64,000 nt of DNA, from the NCBI GenBank assembly GCA_021848365.1, contig JAJZUS010000001.1, positions 372,001 to 436,000 on the forward strand, in the 5' to 3' direction. Of this stretch, positions 19,458-27,131 are shown in pieces. The DNA is from Actinomycetes bacterium (GTDB lineage Bacteria > Actinomycetota > Acidimicrobiia > Acidimicrobiales > RAAP-2). The notes below the pieces were generated by a model. The model was not told the DNA's origin and did not search any database. It was given only the letters and a program-made list of their open reading frames with translations. The position numbers and the translations under genes are program-made. How positions within the stretch are numbered: the first letter of the stretch is position 1; every line of letters begins with the position of its first letter.

Positions 19458-19922
19458 TCAGCCCTCGAGGACGGCGCGGATCTGGGCGACGTGAGCGCTC
19501 GGGTGAGAGGTGTAGGTCTCGAGCCAGCGCTCCACGGTGTAGCGCCCGGCCGTGCTGTGCTCGGCCCAGCGCGCGAGGTCCTCGTCCCCGAGTCGTTCGA
19601 GGACGTCGAGGTTGCGCGCCCGTAGGGCCGCGATGAGGTCGAGCGACGGACCGACCGGGTCGGACCGGTAGCCCAGCGCGTCGACGTCGGCCCAGGCCGA
19701 CTCGTCGAAGGCGAGCAGCGGCGAGCCCGGGGCCTCGGCCAGCAGTCGGCGCAGGCGGCTGGCCGCCTCGACCTCGGCGTCGGCCAGGTGGTGGATGACC
19801 TGGCGGGCCGACCACTCGCCCTCCGGGGCGACGTCGAGGCGGTGATCCGGCACGGTGCGTGCGACGGAGAGGAACTCGGTGGTGGACGCCGCGTAGGCGG
19901 CGCGTTGCTCGTCGAGGGTCAT
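19458..19922 (-). CDS. DinB-like four-helix-bundle protein
   Basis: A 154-residue protein of the DinB/mycothiol-transferase-like superfamily. The metal-site histidines appear in WSARQVIHHLADAE (about residues 37-50) and in the C-terminal YTSHPSAHVAQI. Members bind a metal and often act as thiol-dependent transferases; the substrate is unknown. The ATG at 19922 lies 6 nt after TAGGCT, whose first bases are the tesB stop codon, so it is probably leaderless although it directly follows tesB on the same strand. Confidence 0.8.
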   Translation of the reverse strand: MTLDEQRAAYAASTTEFLSVARTVPDHRLDVAPEGEWSARQVIHHLADAEVEAASRLRRLLAEAPGSPLLAFDESAWADVDALGYRSDPVGPSLDLIAALRARNLDVLERLGDEDLARWAEHSTAGRYTVERWLETYTSHPSAHVAQIRAVLEG

Positions 19923-19928
19923 GCCGGG

Positions 19929-19934
19929 AGCCTA
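19929..19934 (-). promoter_or_regulatory. -10 element of the DinB-like gene
   Basis: TAGGCT on the minus strand starts with the tesB stop codon and ends 6 nt before the ATG at 19922. Confidence 0.5.
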
Positions 19935-20798
19935 GGACTCGTGCGGGTGCGCCGGGTCGAGCAAGCGCACGAGTCCCTCCTGGACCAGGGAGACGCAGAG
20001 CTGCCCCGCGCGGTTGAAGAGGAAGCCGCGCGCGACGCCCCGGGCGCCGTGGGCGATGGGGGAGTCCATGTCGTAGAGGAGCCAGTCGTCGGCACGCAGG
20101 TCCCGGTGGAACCACATGCAGTGGTCGAGGCTCGCGCCCATGAACGATCCGTCGTCCCAGTGGACGTGGTGGGGGCCGATGATCGCGTTGAAGAGGCTCA
20201 TGTCGCTCGCGTAGGTCACGACCGCGGCGTGGAGGAGGGGGTCGTCGGGCAGGACCCCGTCGGCGCGGATCCAGATGCGCAGCGTGGGGTCGGTCGAGCG
20301 GTTGGGGCTCCAGGGCAGGTCGCCGATGAAGCGCTGGTCGATCGGCTGGTGACGCCGCAGCCAGTCCTCGGCGTCGCCGAACTCCTCGCCGATGCGCTCG
20401 ATGACCGGGGCGATCGTCTCGGGACCGGGGACCTCGGGCATCGTCACCTGGTGCTCGAGGCTCTCCTCGTCGACGTGGAAGCTCGCCTGCATGTTGTAGA
20501 TAGCCCGTCCGTGCTGGATCGCGACGACCCGCCGGGTGCTGAAGCTGCGGCCGTCGCGGATGCGGTCGACCTCGTAGAGGATCGGCACGCGGGGGTCGCC
20601 GGGGCGCAGGAAGTAGGAGTGCAGGGAGTGGACCCGCCCCTGGTCGACGGTGCGACCCGCCGCCATCAGGGCCTGAGCCGCGACCTGGCCCCCGAAGGTC
20701 CGCTGGCGCTCCTCGATGGGCTGGGCCCCCCGGAAGATGTTGACCTCGATGGCCTCGAGGTCCAGGAGGTGGCACAGGACATCGAGAGCGTCGGACAT
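19932..20798 (-). CDS. tesB: Acyl-CoA thioesterase II
   Basis: A 288-residue double-hotdog thioesterase that hydrolyses acyl-CoA to free acid and CoA. The N-terminal TFGGQVAAQAL and HSLHSYFLRPGDP, and the C-terminal DHCMWFHRDLRADDWLLYD, match the TesB family, including the catalytic Asp/Thr/Gln region. The ATG at 20798 is chosen over 20807 because CACAAT lies 7 nt upstream; the difference is three residues. A long frame continues upstream but is antisense to gtrA. Confidence 0.92.
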   Translation of the reverse strand: MSDALDVLCHLLDLEAIEVNIFRGAQPIEERQRTFGGQVAAQALMAAGRTVDQGRVHSLHSYFLRPGDPRVPILYEVDRIRDGRSFSTRRVVAIQHGRAIYNMQASFHVDEESLEHQVTMPEVPGPETIAPVIERIGEEFGDAEDWLRRHQPIDQRFIGDLPWSPNRSTDPTLRIWIRADGVLPDDPLLHAAVVTYASDMSLFNAIIGPHHVHWDDGSFMGASLDHCMWFHRDLRADDWLLYDMDSPIAHGARGVARGFLFNRAGQLCVSLVQEGLVRLLDPAHPHES

Positions 20799-20805
20799 AA
20801 GTCCC

Positions 20806-20811
20806 ATTGTG
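20806..20811 (-). promoter_or_regulatory. -10-like element of tesB
   Basis: CACAAT on the minus strand lies 7 nt from the ATG at 20798. It matches the conserved A and T of the hexamer. Confidence 0.35.
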
Positions 20812-20845
20812 GCACCGCCGCCAGCCCTCGGGCCCGGGCCACCGG

Positions 20846-20851
20846 TAGACT
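20846..20851 (+). promoter_or_regulatory. -10 element of gtrA
   Basis: TAGACT lies 7 nt before the ATG at 20859, with no Shine-Dalgarno. Confidence 0.5.
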
Positions 20852-20858
20852 GGGCGGG

Positions 20859-21365
20859 ATGCAGCGACGCCTCGGGGATCTCATGGCGTGGGCCCGCACT
20901 CACGAAGGCCGCAAGATCATCCGGTTCACCTCGGTGTCGGCGATCTCGACCGTCGTCTCGTTCTCCTCGATCTCCATCCTCTACGGGTTCCACATCATCC
21001 CGGGGATCATGACCGCCACGGTGACCGGGAACCTGATCGCGACCCTGCCCTCCTACTACCTCAACCGCACCTGGACCTGGGGCAAGCGGGGCCGGAGCCA
21101 CTTCCGCAAGGAGATCGTCCCGTTCTGGACGATGTCGGGCCTCGGCATCATCGTCTCGATGCTCGGGGCGACGTGGGCGAAGGACATGGTCCACGAGCAC
21201 CACTGGCGCCACATCGTGAACACCGGGCTCGTCTCGTTCACCAACCTCGCCAGCTTCGGCCTCTTCTGGATCCTGAAGATGATGGTCTTCAACCGGATCT
21301 TCCACGTCCACACGATGGAGGACATGGATAGCCACCTCCAGGCCGAGGAGTCGGCCGCCCGCTAG
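20859..21365 (+). CDS. GtrA-family membrane protein
   Basis: A 168-residue protein with four predicted transmembrane helices (about 24-43, 47-65, 87-105 and 120-140). It has the GtrA-family signatures FTSVSAISTVVSF and SYYLNRTWTWG after helix 2. GtrA proteins are thought to flip polyprenyl-phosphate-linked sugars across the membrane. An mptB-type mannosyltransferase that uses such donors is encoded about 0.7 kb downstream, so a shared role in cell-surface glycans is plausible but inferred. Confidence 0.85.
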   Translation: MQRRLGDLMAWARTHEGRKIIRFTSVSAISTVVSFSSISILYGFHIIPGIMTATVTGNLIATLPSYYLNRTWTWGKRGRSHFRKEIVPFWTMSGLGIIVSMLGATWAKDMVHEHHWRHIVNTGLVSFTNLASFGLFWILKMMVFNRIFHVHTMEDMDSHLQAEESAAR

Positions 21366-21366
21366 G

Positions 21367-21855
21367 TCAGTCGCGGAAGTTCGTGAACTGGAGGGGGGCC
21401 GGCAGGTCCGCCTCCTTCAGCGCCTGGATCGCGCGCTGCAGGTCGTCGCGCTGCTTACCGGTGACGCGCACCTGGTCGCCCTGGATCGACGAGCTGACGC
21501 CCTTCAGGCCGAGCTCCTTCACCAGCTTGTTGATCTGCTTGCCGAGCTCCGGGGAGATTCCCGCGCGCAGCGCCACCTTCTGGCGGGCCGAGCCCTGGCT
21601 GGCCTCCTCGATGCGTCCGGGGTCGAGGGACTTGAGCGAGACGCTCCGCTTCACGAGCTTCTCCTCGAGCACCGTGTAGAGGGCCCGCAGGCGGTCCTCC
21701 GTCGAGGCGCTCAGGGTGAGCTCCTTCTCGGAGAACTCGACCAGGGCGTTGGTGTTCTTGAAGTCGAAGCGCGTGCCGGCCTCACGGTTGGCCTGGTCCA
21801 CCGCGTTGCGAACCTCTTGGAGATCGATCTCGGAGACCACGTCGAAGGTCGGCAT
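21367..21855 (-). CDS. YajQ-family nucleotide-binding protein
   Basis: A 162-residue YajQ-family protein (DUF520). The typical start MPTFDVVSEIDLQEVRNAVD, the segment ending RFDFK, and the C-terminal GLKGVSSSIQGDQVRVTGK are present. Xanthomonas homologues bind cyclic di-GMP and act with a transcription factor; that role is not shown here. The ATG at 21855 lies 6 nt after TACCAT. A longer start is possible but adds residues the family lacks. Confidence 0.92.
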   Translation of the reverse strand: MPTFDVVSEIDLQEVRNAVDQANREAGTRFDFKNTNALVEFSEKELTLSASTEDRLRALYTVLEEKLVKRSVSLKSLDPGRIEEASQGSARQKVALRAGISPELGKQINKLVKELGLKGVSSSIQGDQVRVTGKQRDDLQRAIQALKEADLPAPLQFTNFRD

Positions 21856-21861
21856 GGGTCC

Positions 21862-21867
21862 ATGGTA
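21862..21867 (-). promoter_or_regulatory. -10 element of the yajQ-like gene
   Basis: TACCAT on the minus strand lies 6 nt before the ATG at 21855. Confidence 0.5.
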
Positions 21868-21890
21868 GGGCGGCTCCACGGGAGGCGCAC

Positions 21891-21896
21891 TAGGAT
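21891..21896 (+). promoter_or_regulatory. -10 element of tRNA-Tyr
   Basis: TAGGAT lies only 7 nt before the mature 5' end of tRNA-Tyr, so the transcript may need little or no 5' trimming. Confidence 0.5.
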
Positions 21897-21903
21897 GCTC
21901 GAC

Positions 21904-21988
21904 GGGTCGGTGCCCGAGCGGCCAATGGGATCTGGCTGTAAACCAGACGGCTTTGCCTACGGGGGTTCAAATCCCTCCCGGCCCACCA
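21904..21988 (+). tRNA. tRNA-Tyr (GTA)
   Basis: The 85-nt class II tRNA has a 7-bp acceptor stem (GGGTCGG with CCGGCCC, one G-T pair). The anticodon GTA is at 21938-21940 inside TCTGG/CCAGA, followed by a long variable arm. The T-arm carries GTTCAAAT, and an encoded CCA is at 21986-21988. Confidence 0.95.
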
Positions 21989-22046
21989 GCGGTCGGCCCC
22001 GCCCTCCGGGGCGGGGCTCGACCCGGCGTCGCGGCGCCGGTGCGGG

Positions 22047-22052
22047 TACCCT
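22047..22052 (+). promoter_or_regulatory. -10 element of mptB-like gene
   Basis: TACCCT lies about 21 nt before the GTG at 22074, leaving room for the AGGAGA ribosome site. Confidence 0.4.
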
Positions 22053-22073
22053 GACGGCGGCGAGAGGAGAGGG

Positions 22074-23687
22074 GTGCGTCGACTGCGCGCGTACGCGCGG
22101 AGCGTTCGTCACGGCTACGAGCGAGCGGCCAGTGGTCTCGAGGCCGGCGTCTCGATGCTGGAGCGGCGCTACACGCCGCTCGGCCGCTTCACCCCCGGGC
22201 CCTTCCAGGGCTGGGGCTTCCTCTGGCAGCCGGCCCTCCTCGGACTGCTCGCGATGTCGCTCATCCTGGCGGGAGGATCGTTCACCAACTCGCCCTTCAA
22301 GCTGGACATGACCGGCACCTGGCTCTTCGGGGAGCCGTCGCCGGCCCAGACGGGCACGCCGAGCGAGACCAAGTTCCTGCTCGCCATCGTCCTCACCTAC
22401 GGCGGGCTGCTCCTGCTCATGCGGGTCTGGCTGCGTCTCGCCGAGGTCGTGAAACTCCACCCCGGGGCCCCGCTCGGCAGTCTCTGGATCGCCTTCGCGC
22501 TCTGGAGCATCCCGATGATCGTGGCGCCCCCGATGTTCTCACGCGACGTCTTCAGCTACGCCGCCCAGGGCGAGATGACCAGTCATCACCTGAGTCCCTA
22601 CGTGCTCGGCCCCTTCTCGCTCGGCTCGAGTCCCTACGTCAATCCCGTCGATCCCCTGTGGGGCAACGCCCCCGCCCCCTACGGGCCCCTCTTCCTCTTC
22701 CTCGACGGCTCCATCGCCCGCCTCACCGGGCACCACCAGCTGGCGACCGTGGTCGGGCTCCGCCTGCTCGAGGTGGTGGCCGTCGCCCTGATCGGGGTGG
22801 CGCTGCCCTGGCTGGCTCGCGGGCTGCGGCGCGACCCGGGGGAGGCCTTCGTCCTCGGGGCGATGAACCCGCTGGTCCTGCTCACCCTCATCGGCGGGGC
22901 GCACAACGACGCCATCATGACGGCGCTGCTGGTCGCCGGGATCGCCGCCGCGGTCAACCGTCGTCCCTGGTGGGGGCTGTTCCTCTGCGCCGCCGCGACG
23001 GCGGTGAAGGCGCCGGCGGCCGTGGGCCTGGCCTACGTGGCGTGGAACTGGAAGGGCCCGGGGGTCGCCTGGCGCAAACGCCTCGGCCCGGTGGCCGCCT
23101 CGGCCGGGGTGGCCGCGGCCGTCCTCGGCGTGAGCTCCCTGCTCGCCGGCTTCGGCTTCGGGTGGGTGAAGAACCTCCTCTCCAACGGGACCGTGCGGTC
23201 GTGGGCCGCGCCGGCGACGGCCGTCGGGATGGCCCTCGGCAACACGCTGCACGCCGTCGGGCTGACCTCGATCTCGGTCACCACCGTCCTCTCGGGGACC
23301 CGCTTCCTCGGTCTGCTCGTCGCGGGGGCCCTCTCGCTGTGGCTCCTGTGGCGGGGGGAGGAGCGGGGGTGGGTCCGCTCGCTCGGGGTGAGCCTGATCC
23401 TCGTCGTGGAGCTCGGGCCCGTCGTCCAGCCGTGGTACCTGGCGTGGGGCCTGGTGCTGCTCGCCGCGAGCTACCGCGGCCGGGAGCACTTCTGGCTCCT
23501 CCTGCTCTCGATCACCGGGCCGTTCATCGGCCTGCCGGGCGGGCGGGGGCTGCTCGCCGGGCTCATCCACTCGAACCCCCTGCTCATCGCGGTGGCCGTG
23601 GCGATCCTGGGTGGGGTGCTCATCGCCCCGATGGGCCGCTGGACCCAGTGGTCCTGGCCCGAGTCGCCGGCCCCGGTCTCGGTCTAG
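22074..23687 (+). CDS. Polyprenol-phosphomannose-dependent alpha-1,6-mannosyltransferase (MptA/MptB family)
   Basis: A 537-residue integral membrane glycosyltransferase of the GT-C type with about 11-13 hydrophobic helices. After the second or third helix comes the catalytic-loop region FSRDVFSYAAQGEM, then SPYVNPVDPLWGNAPAPYGPL, the signature of actinobacterial MptA/MptB enzymes. These elongate the mannan core of lipoarabinomannan-like glycans outside the membrane. The GTG start has a good AGGAGA site. The donor-synthesis genes are not in the window. The exact linkage is inferred from the family. Confidence 0.85.
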   Translation: MRRLRAYARSVRHGYERAASGLEAGVSMLERRYTPLGRFTPGPFQGWGFLWQPALLGLLAMSLILAGGSFTNSPFKLDMTGTWLFGEPSPAQTGTPSETKFLLAIVLTYGGLLLLMRVWLRLAEVVKLHPGAPLGSLWIAFALWSIPMIVAPPMFSRDVFSYAAQGEMTSHHLSPYVLGPFSLGSSPYVNPVDPLWGNAPAPYGPLFLFLDGSIARLTGHHQLATVVGLRLLEVVAVALIGVALPWLARGLRRDPGEAFVLGAMNPLVLLTLIGGAHNDAIMTALLVAGIAAAVNRRPWWGLFLCAAATAVKAPAAVGLAYVAWNWKGPGVAWRKRLGPVAASAGVAAAVLGVSSLLAGFGFGWVKNLLSNGTVRSWAAPATAVGMALGNTLHAVGLTSISVTTVLSGTRFLGLLVAGALSLWLLWRGEERGWVRSLGVSLILVVELGPVVQPWYLAWGLVLLAASYRGREHFWLLLLSITGPFIGLPGGRGLLAGLIHSNPLLIAVAVAILGGVLIAPMGRWTQWSWPESPAPVSV

Positions 23688-24214
23688 GCTCGGTCGGGCA
23701 CGACGTACTGGTACTCGACGACGTCGAGCCAGCGGCCGTGCTTGCGCCCTACCTCGATCTCCGTCCCCACCAGGGTGAACCCGCACTTCTCGTGGAGGCG
23801 GATCGAGCCGTCGTTCTCGCCGACGATCCGGGCGATCAGGGCGTGGAAGCCCGACTCCTGGGACATCGTGATCAGGGCGCGCAGGAGGGCCTCACCGACG
23901 CCGCGGCCGCGGGCGCCGCGGTGGACGTAGACGGAGTTCTCGACGGTGGTGCGGTAGGCCGGCCGATCACGGAAGGGTGAGACGACCGCGAACCCGAGCA
24001 GCCGCTCACCGGCGAAGCCCGGCTCGCCGAGGTCGTCCTCCTCGTTGACGGCGACGAGGCACGGGTGGGTCGCCCGGTGCGTCGCGATCCAGGCGCGCTG
24101 CTCCTCGAGAGTCCGCGGGACCAGGTCGAAGGTGACCGTCGTCTCGATCACCTCGGGGTTGTAGATGGCCATCAGCGCCGAGGCGTCGTCGTCGTGGACC
24201 AGGCGGATCCGCAC
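23684..24214 (-). CDS. GNAT-family N-acetyltransferase (phosphinothricin acetyltransferase-like)
   Basis: A 176-residue acetyltransferase. It has an N-terminal IRLVHDDDASALMAIYN, the acetyl-CoA-binding turn GARGRGVGEALL and the C-terminal HEKCGFTLVG, the layout of Pat/Bar-like GNAT enzymes. These acetylate small amines; the natural substrate is unknown. GTG at 24214 is chosen because TACCCT lies exactly 6 nt upstream. An upstream ATG in the same frame would overlap the tRNA-Thr promoter region and adds unconserved residues. Confidence 0.85.
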   Translation of the reverse strand: MRIRLVHDDDASALMAIYNPEVIETTVTFDLVPRTLEEQRAWIATHRATHPCLVAVNEEDDLGEPGFAGERLLGFAVVSPFRDRPAYRTTVENSVYVHRGARGRGVGEALLRALITMSQESGFHALIARIVGENDGSIRLHEKCGFTLVGTEIEVGRKHGRWLDVVEYQYVVPDRA

Positions 24215-24220
24215 CCGACG

Positions 24221-24226
24221 AGGGTA
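24221..24226 (-). promoter_or_regulatory. -10 element of the GNAT gene
   Basis: TACCCT on the minus strand lies 6 nt from the GTG at 24214. The short spacing decides the start codon. Confidence 0.5.
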
Positions 24227-24232
24227 TCCCGG

Positions 24233-24263
24233 TTGGCAGAGCAGGGGCGAGGAGCGGTACACT
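24233..24263 (+). promoter_or_regulatory. Possible promoter of the tRNA-Thr/tRNA-Met/rpmG unit
   Basis: TTGGCA at 24233-24238 and TACACT at 24258-24263 are 19 bp apart, slightly long. The -10 is 28 nt before tRNA-Thr. Confidence 0.35.
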
Positions 24264-24291
24264 CGTCCTCCGCGTCGGTGACGGCGTGAGC

Positions 24292-24363
<72 letters not shown>

Positions 24364-24368
24364 CGCCT

Positions 24369-24445
24369 GGCGGCGTAGCTCAGGTGGTTAGAGCACACGG
24401 CTCATAATCGTGGTGTCGCGGGTTCGACTCCCGCCGCCGCTACCA
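24369..24445 (+). tRNA. tRNA-Met (CAT), elongator type
   Basis: The acceptor GGCGGCG pairs with CGCCGCT, including a G-T first pair. The anticodon CAT is at 24403-24405. CCA is encoded at 24443-24445. The paired first position argues against the initiator tRNA. It sits 5 bp after tRNA-Thr and 42 bp before rpmG. Confidence 0.93.
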
Positions 24446-24487
24446 GGTCGGCCCCACGGGGCCCGACGCAGTGAGAAAGCGAGAGGG

Positions 24488-24652
24488 ATGGCGAAGAACG
24501 AGAAGCGCGTGCAGGTCACCCTGGCCTGCGAAGAGTGCAAGCGGCGCAACTACATCACCATGAAGAACAAGATGAACGACCGTGAGCGCATCGAGATGTC
24601 GAAGTACTGCAAGTTCGACCGCCGCCACACCGTCCACAAGGAGACCCGCTAG
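24488..24652 (+). CDS. rpmG: 50S ribosomal protein L33
   Basis: A 54-residue L33. C14, C17 and C41 correspond to three of the four zinc cysteines of the classic form, but the fourth position is Asp (CKFD instead of CxxC). The protein is therefore intermediate between zinc-binding and zinc-free types. It is preceded by GAGAGGG and lies between tRNA-Met and tRNA-Trp, the usual actinobacterial position before secE-nusG. Confidence 0.95.
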   Translation: MAKNEKRVQVTLACEECKRRNYITMKNKMNDRERIEMSKYCKFDRRHTVHKETR

Positions 24653-24674
24653 GGATCGTTCCCCGGCGGAGTGG

Positions 24675-24680
24675 TAGGCT
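24675..24680 (+). promoter_or_regulatory. -10 element of tRNA-Trp
   Basis: TAGGCT lies 22 nt before tRNA-Trp and matches the hexamer used by asd, glmS and the M13 peptidase gene. Confidence 0.4.
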
Positions 24681-24702
24681 GTACCGCCTCGGCCTCGGCC
24701 GA

Positions 24703-24775
24703 AGGGCAGTGGCTCAATTGGTAGAGCACCGGTCTCCAAAACCGGGGGTTGGGGGTTCGAGTCCCTCCTGCCCTG
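24703..24775 (+). tRNA. tRNA-Trp (CCA)
   Basis: The acceptor AGGGCAG pairs with CTGCCCT. The anticodon CCA is at 24736-24738 in loop CTCCAAA between CCGGT and ACCGG. The T-arm has GTTCGAGT. CCA is not encoded at the 3' end. It lies 34 bp before secE, as in many actinobacteria. Confidence 0.95.
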
Positions 24776-24809
24776 CGCGGGCGGTACGCCGCACCAGAGA
24801 AGAGACGAA

Positions 24810-25106
24810 ATGAACCGCGAACAGAAGCGCTTGCTGCAGCGACAGGGTCAGATCGGCGCCGACGGCGCCGCGACCTCCCGTCGCACCACGACGCAAGACC
24901 TCCAGCGCCGCCGGAGCGAGCGCGTGAAGACGCGCCAGTTCCTGCGAGAGGTTCGCGAGGAGATGCGTCAGGTGGCCTGGCCCAAGCGGCCCGAGGTCAA
25001 CAACTACACCACCATCGTGCTCGTGGTGCTCATCTTCATGACGGCCCTGATCTTCGGACTGGGCGCCGGCTTCTCCAAGTTCGTGACGTTCTTCTTCCAG
25101 AAGTAG
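24810..25106 (+). CDS. secE: Protein translocase subunit SecE
   Basis: A 98-residue SecE with a basic N-terminal extension. The conserved amphipathic segment REVREEMRQVAWPKRPEV (about 46-63) precedes one transmembrane helix (about 68-92). It clamps the SecY channel. AGAAGAG serves as ribosome site. nusG follows after 6 bp, and secY lies in the spc operon at 50413. Confidence 0.95.
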   Translation: MNREQKRLLQRQGQIGADGAATSRRTTTQDLQRRRSERVKTRQFLREVREEMRQVAWPKRPEVNNYTTIVLVVLIFMTALIFGLGAGFSKFVTFFFQK

Positions 25107-25112
25107 GCCCTG

Positions 25113-25760
25113 ATGAACGACCTCGACACCACCGCCGACCACTCCGACGAGCCCGTCCTCGGGGACGACGTCGAGATCCTCGACGACCCGCCCGTCGCCG
25201 AGAGCGCCTTCGACCGTCCCGGACGCTGGTACATCGTCCACACCTTCGCGGGACACGAGCACAAGGTGATCGGGGCGCTCAACAACATCATCAAGAGCCG
25301 CGACTTGCAGGACCGGATCTACGAGATCTACCTGCCCGAGGAGGACGTGACCGAGTTCAAGTCGGGCAAGAAGGTCACCGTCTCCAAGCGGGTCTTCCCG
25401 AGCTACCTACTGGTGCGCTGCGAGCCCGACCCCGAGATCTTCTACGTCATCGCCTCGACCCCGGGGGTCACCGGCTTCGTCGGGGCCGAGAAGACCCGCC
25501 CGACCGCCCTGACGCGGCGTGAGGTCGACAACATCATCCGTCCGCACGTCGAGGGCGTCGAGACCGTGACCAAGCGCCGAGCGCCGACCCACGAGTTCGA
25601 GGTCAACGACACCGTCCAGATCAAGACCGGTCCCTTCGCGACCTTCTCGGGCCACGTGGCCGAGATCAACGAGGACCAACTCAAGGTGAAGGTGCTGGTC
25701 GACATCTTCGGACGAGAGACCCCGGTGGAGCTCGATTTCACCCAGGTCACGAAGCTCTAG
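25113..25760 (+). CDS. nusG: Transcription termination/antitermination protein NusG
   Basis: A 215-residue NusG. It has an acidic N-terminal extension (about 1-35), the NGN domain (WYIVHTFAGHEHKV through FPSYLLVRCE) and a C-terminal KOW domain (FATFSGHVAEINEDQLKVKV). It binds RNA polymerase and couples it to S10 or Rho. It is the second gene of secE-nusG-rplK-rplA. Confidence 0.96.
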   Translation: MNDLDTTADHSDEPVLGDDVEILDDPPVAESAFDRPGRWYIVHTFAGHEHKVIGALNNIIKSRDLQDRIYEIYLPEEDVTEFKSGKKVTVSKRVFPSYLLVRCEPDPEIFYVIASTPGVTGFVGAEKTRPTALTRREVDNIIRPHVEGVETVTKRRAPTHEFEVNDTVQIKTGPFATFSGHVAEINEDQLKVKVLVDIFGRETPVELDFTQVTKL

Positions 25761-25780
25761 TCCGCAGTTAGGAGAAACCC

Positions 25781-26206
25781 ATGGCGAAGAAGATCAACGC
25801 CGTCGTCAAGATCCAGCTCAAGGCCGGCGAGGCCACCCCGGCCCCGCCGGTGGGTACCGCGCTGGGGCCCCACGGCATCCAGACGATGGAGTTCTGCAAG
25901 CAGTACAACGCGGCGACCGAGGCCATGAAGGGCACGGTCATCCCGGTGGAGATCACCATCTACGAGGACCGCAGCTTCACCTTCGTGCTGAAGACGCCCC
26001 CCACGCCGGTGCTGCTGCGCCAGGCGGCCGGCCTGCCTAAGGGGGCGAAGACGGCGGGACGCGAGACGGTCGCGACCGTCACGATGGACCAGGTCGAGGA
26101 GATCGCCAAGACCAAGCTGAAGGACCTGAACACCGACGACATCGAGGCGGCCAAGCTGCAGGTGGCGGGCACGGCACGCTCGATGGGTATCGCGGTCGCG
26201 GGCTAG
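25781..26206 (+). CDS. rplK: 50S ribosomal protein L11
   Basis: The 141-residue length is standard. The proline-rich N-terminal domain ([18 protein letters not shown]) binds the GTPase-centre region of 23S rRNA and is the contact for thiopeptides. The ATG has TTAGGAGAA upstream. Confidence 0.97.
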   Translation: MAKKINAVVKIQLKAGEATPAPPVGTALGPHGIQTMEFCKQYNAATEAMKGTVIPVEITIYEDRSFTFVLKTPPTPVLLRQAAGLPKGAKTAGRETVATVTMDQVEEIAKTKLKDLNTDDIEAAKLQVAGTARSMGIAVAG

Positions 26207-26218
26207 GAGACGAAGAAG

Positions 26219-26935
26219 ATGAAGCACGGCAAGAAGTACCTCAACGCCCTCGGTCAGGTCGACCGTACGGCCCTCTACAGCGTCGGTGAGGCCGTCGACC
26301 AGGTGAAGTCCCTGGCCACGGCCAAGTTCGACGAGACCGTCGAGCTGGCGGTGCGCCTCGGCGTCGACCCCCGCAAGGCCGAGCAGATCGTCCGCGGCAC
26401 GCTCACGCTACCCGCGGGCACGGGCAAGACGAACCGCGTGGCGGTCTTCGCCGCCGGTGAGCCCGCGCAGGCGGCCCGCGAGGCCGGAGCCGACGTGGTG
26501 GGCGCCGACGACCTCGTGGCGCGCGTCCGCGAGGGCTTCCTGGACTTCGACATCGCCATCGCCACGCCGGACCTCATGGGCCAGGTGGGCGCACTCGGAC
26601 GCGTCCTCGGACCGCGCGGCCTCATGCCGAACCCCAAGACCGGCACCGTGACGATGGACGTCGCCCGCGCCGTGACCGAGTTCAAGGGCGGTCGCGTCGA
26701 GTACCGCACCGACAAGGTCGGCAACGTGCAGCTGCGCGTCGGCAAGGTCAGCTTCAGTCGCGACGACCTGATGCGCAACGTGCACGCGGTCATCGACGAG
26801 CTGGTGCGCGTCAAGCCGGCCAGCGCGAAGGGCCGCTACCTGGTGTCGATCACCCTGGCCTCGACCATGGGGCCCGGGGTCAAGGTCGACCCGACTCGTG
26901 CCCGTGACGTCGAGGAGGCGCTGGCCGGAGCCTGA
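26219..26935 (+). CDS. rplA: 50S ribosomal protein L1
   Basis: A 238-residue L1 of the ribosomal stalk. It has the family segment GPRGLMPNPKTGTV (about 139-152) and a C-terminus ending in helix DVEEALAGA. It lies 12 bp after rplK. In many bacteria L1 represses its own mRNA; I saw no specific site. Confidence 0.97.
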   Translation: MKHGKKYLNALGQVDRTALYSVGEAVDQVKSLATAKFDETVELAVRLGVDPRKAEQIVRGTLTLPAGTGKTNRVAVFAAGEPAQAAREAGADVVGADDLVARVREGFLDFDIAIATPDLMGQVGALGRVLGPRGLMPNPKTGTVTMDVARAVTEFKGGRVEYRTDKVGNVQLRVGKVSFSRDDLMRNVHAVIDELVRVKPASAKGRYLVSITLASTMGPGVKVDPTRARDVEEALAGA

Positions 26936-26941
26936 TCGGCT

Positions 26942-26970
26942 TTGACCGGCGCCGAGCGCGCGGCTAGCAT
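26942..26970 (+). promoter_or_regulatory. Promoter of the rplJL operon
   Basis: TTGACC at 26942-26947 and TAGCAT at 26965-26970 are separated by 17 bp. Transcription would begin near 26977 and run into the L10 leader. Confidence 0.65.
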
Positions 26971-27008
26971 CGTTGTTCCGCACCTTCGGGTGCCACAGTT
27001 CGAAGAAC

Positions 27009-27110
27009 GCCGAAGACATCCGGTGGGGTGACCCCTAAGGGACGCGAGTCCGCCTGACGAGGAGTTCGGACGGTCGGATCGACCGCCGGATGTCTTGGCC
27101 CGTACCGGGC
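27009..27110 (+). ncRNA. L10 ribosomal protein leader (autoregulatory RNA)
   Basis: A long-range stem pairs GCCGAAGACATCCGG (27009-27023) with CCGGATGTCTTGGC (27086-27099), enclosing smaller hairpins. A further hairpin GCCCG-TAC-CGGGC follows at 27098-27110, immediately before the AGGAGG-like site of rplJ. In the known L10 leader, the L10-L12 complex binds this structure to limit its own synthesis. The placement and closing stem fit; an Rfam covariance search would confirm it. Confidence 0.7.
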
Positions 27111-27131
27111 GGCACCCGGCGGAGGTGAGAG

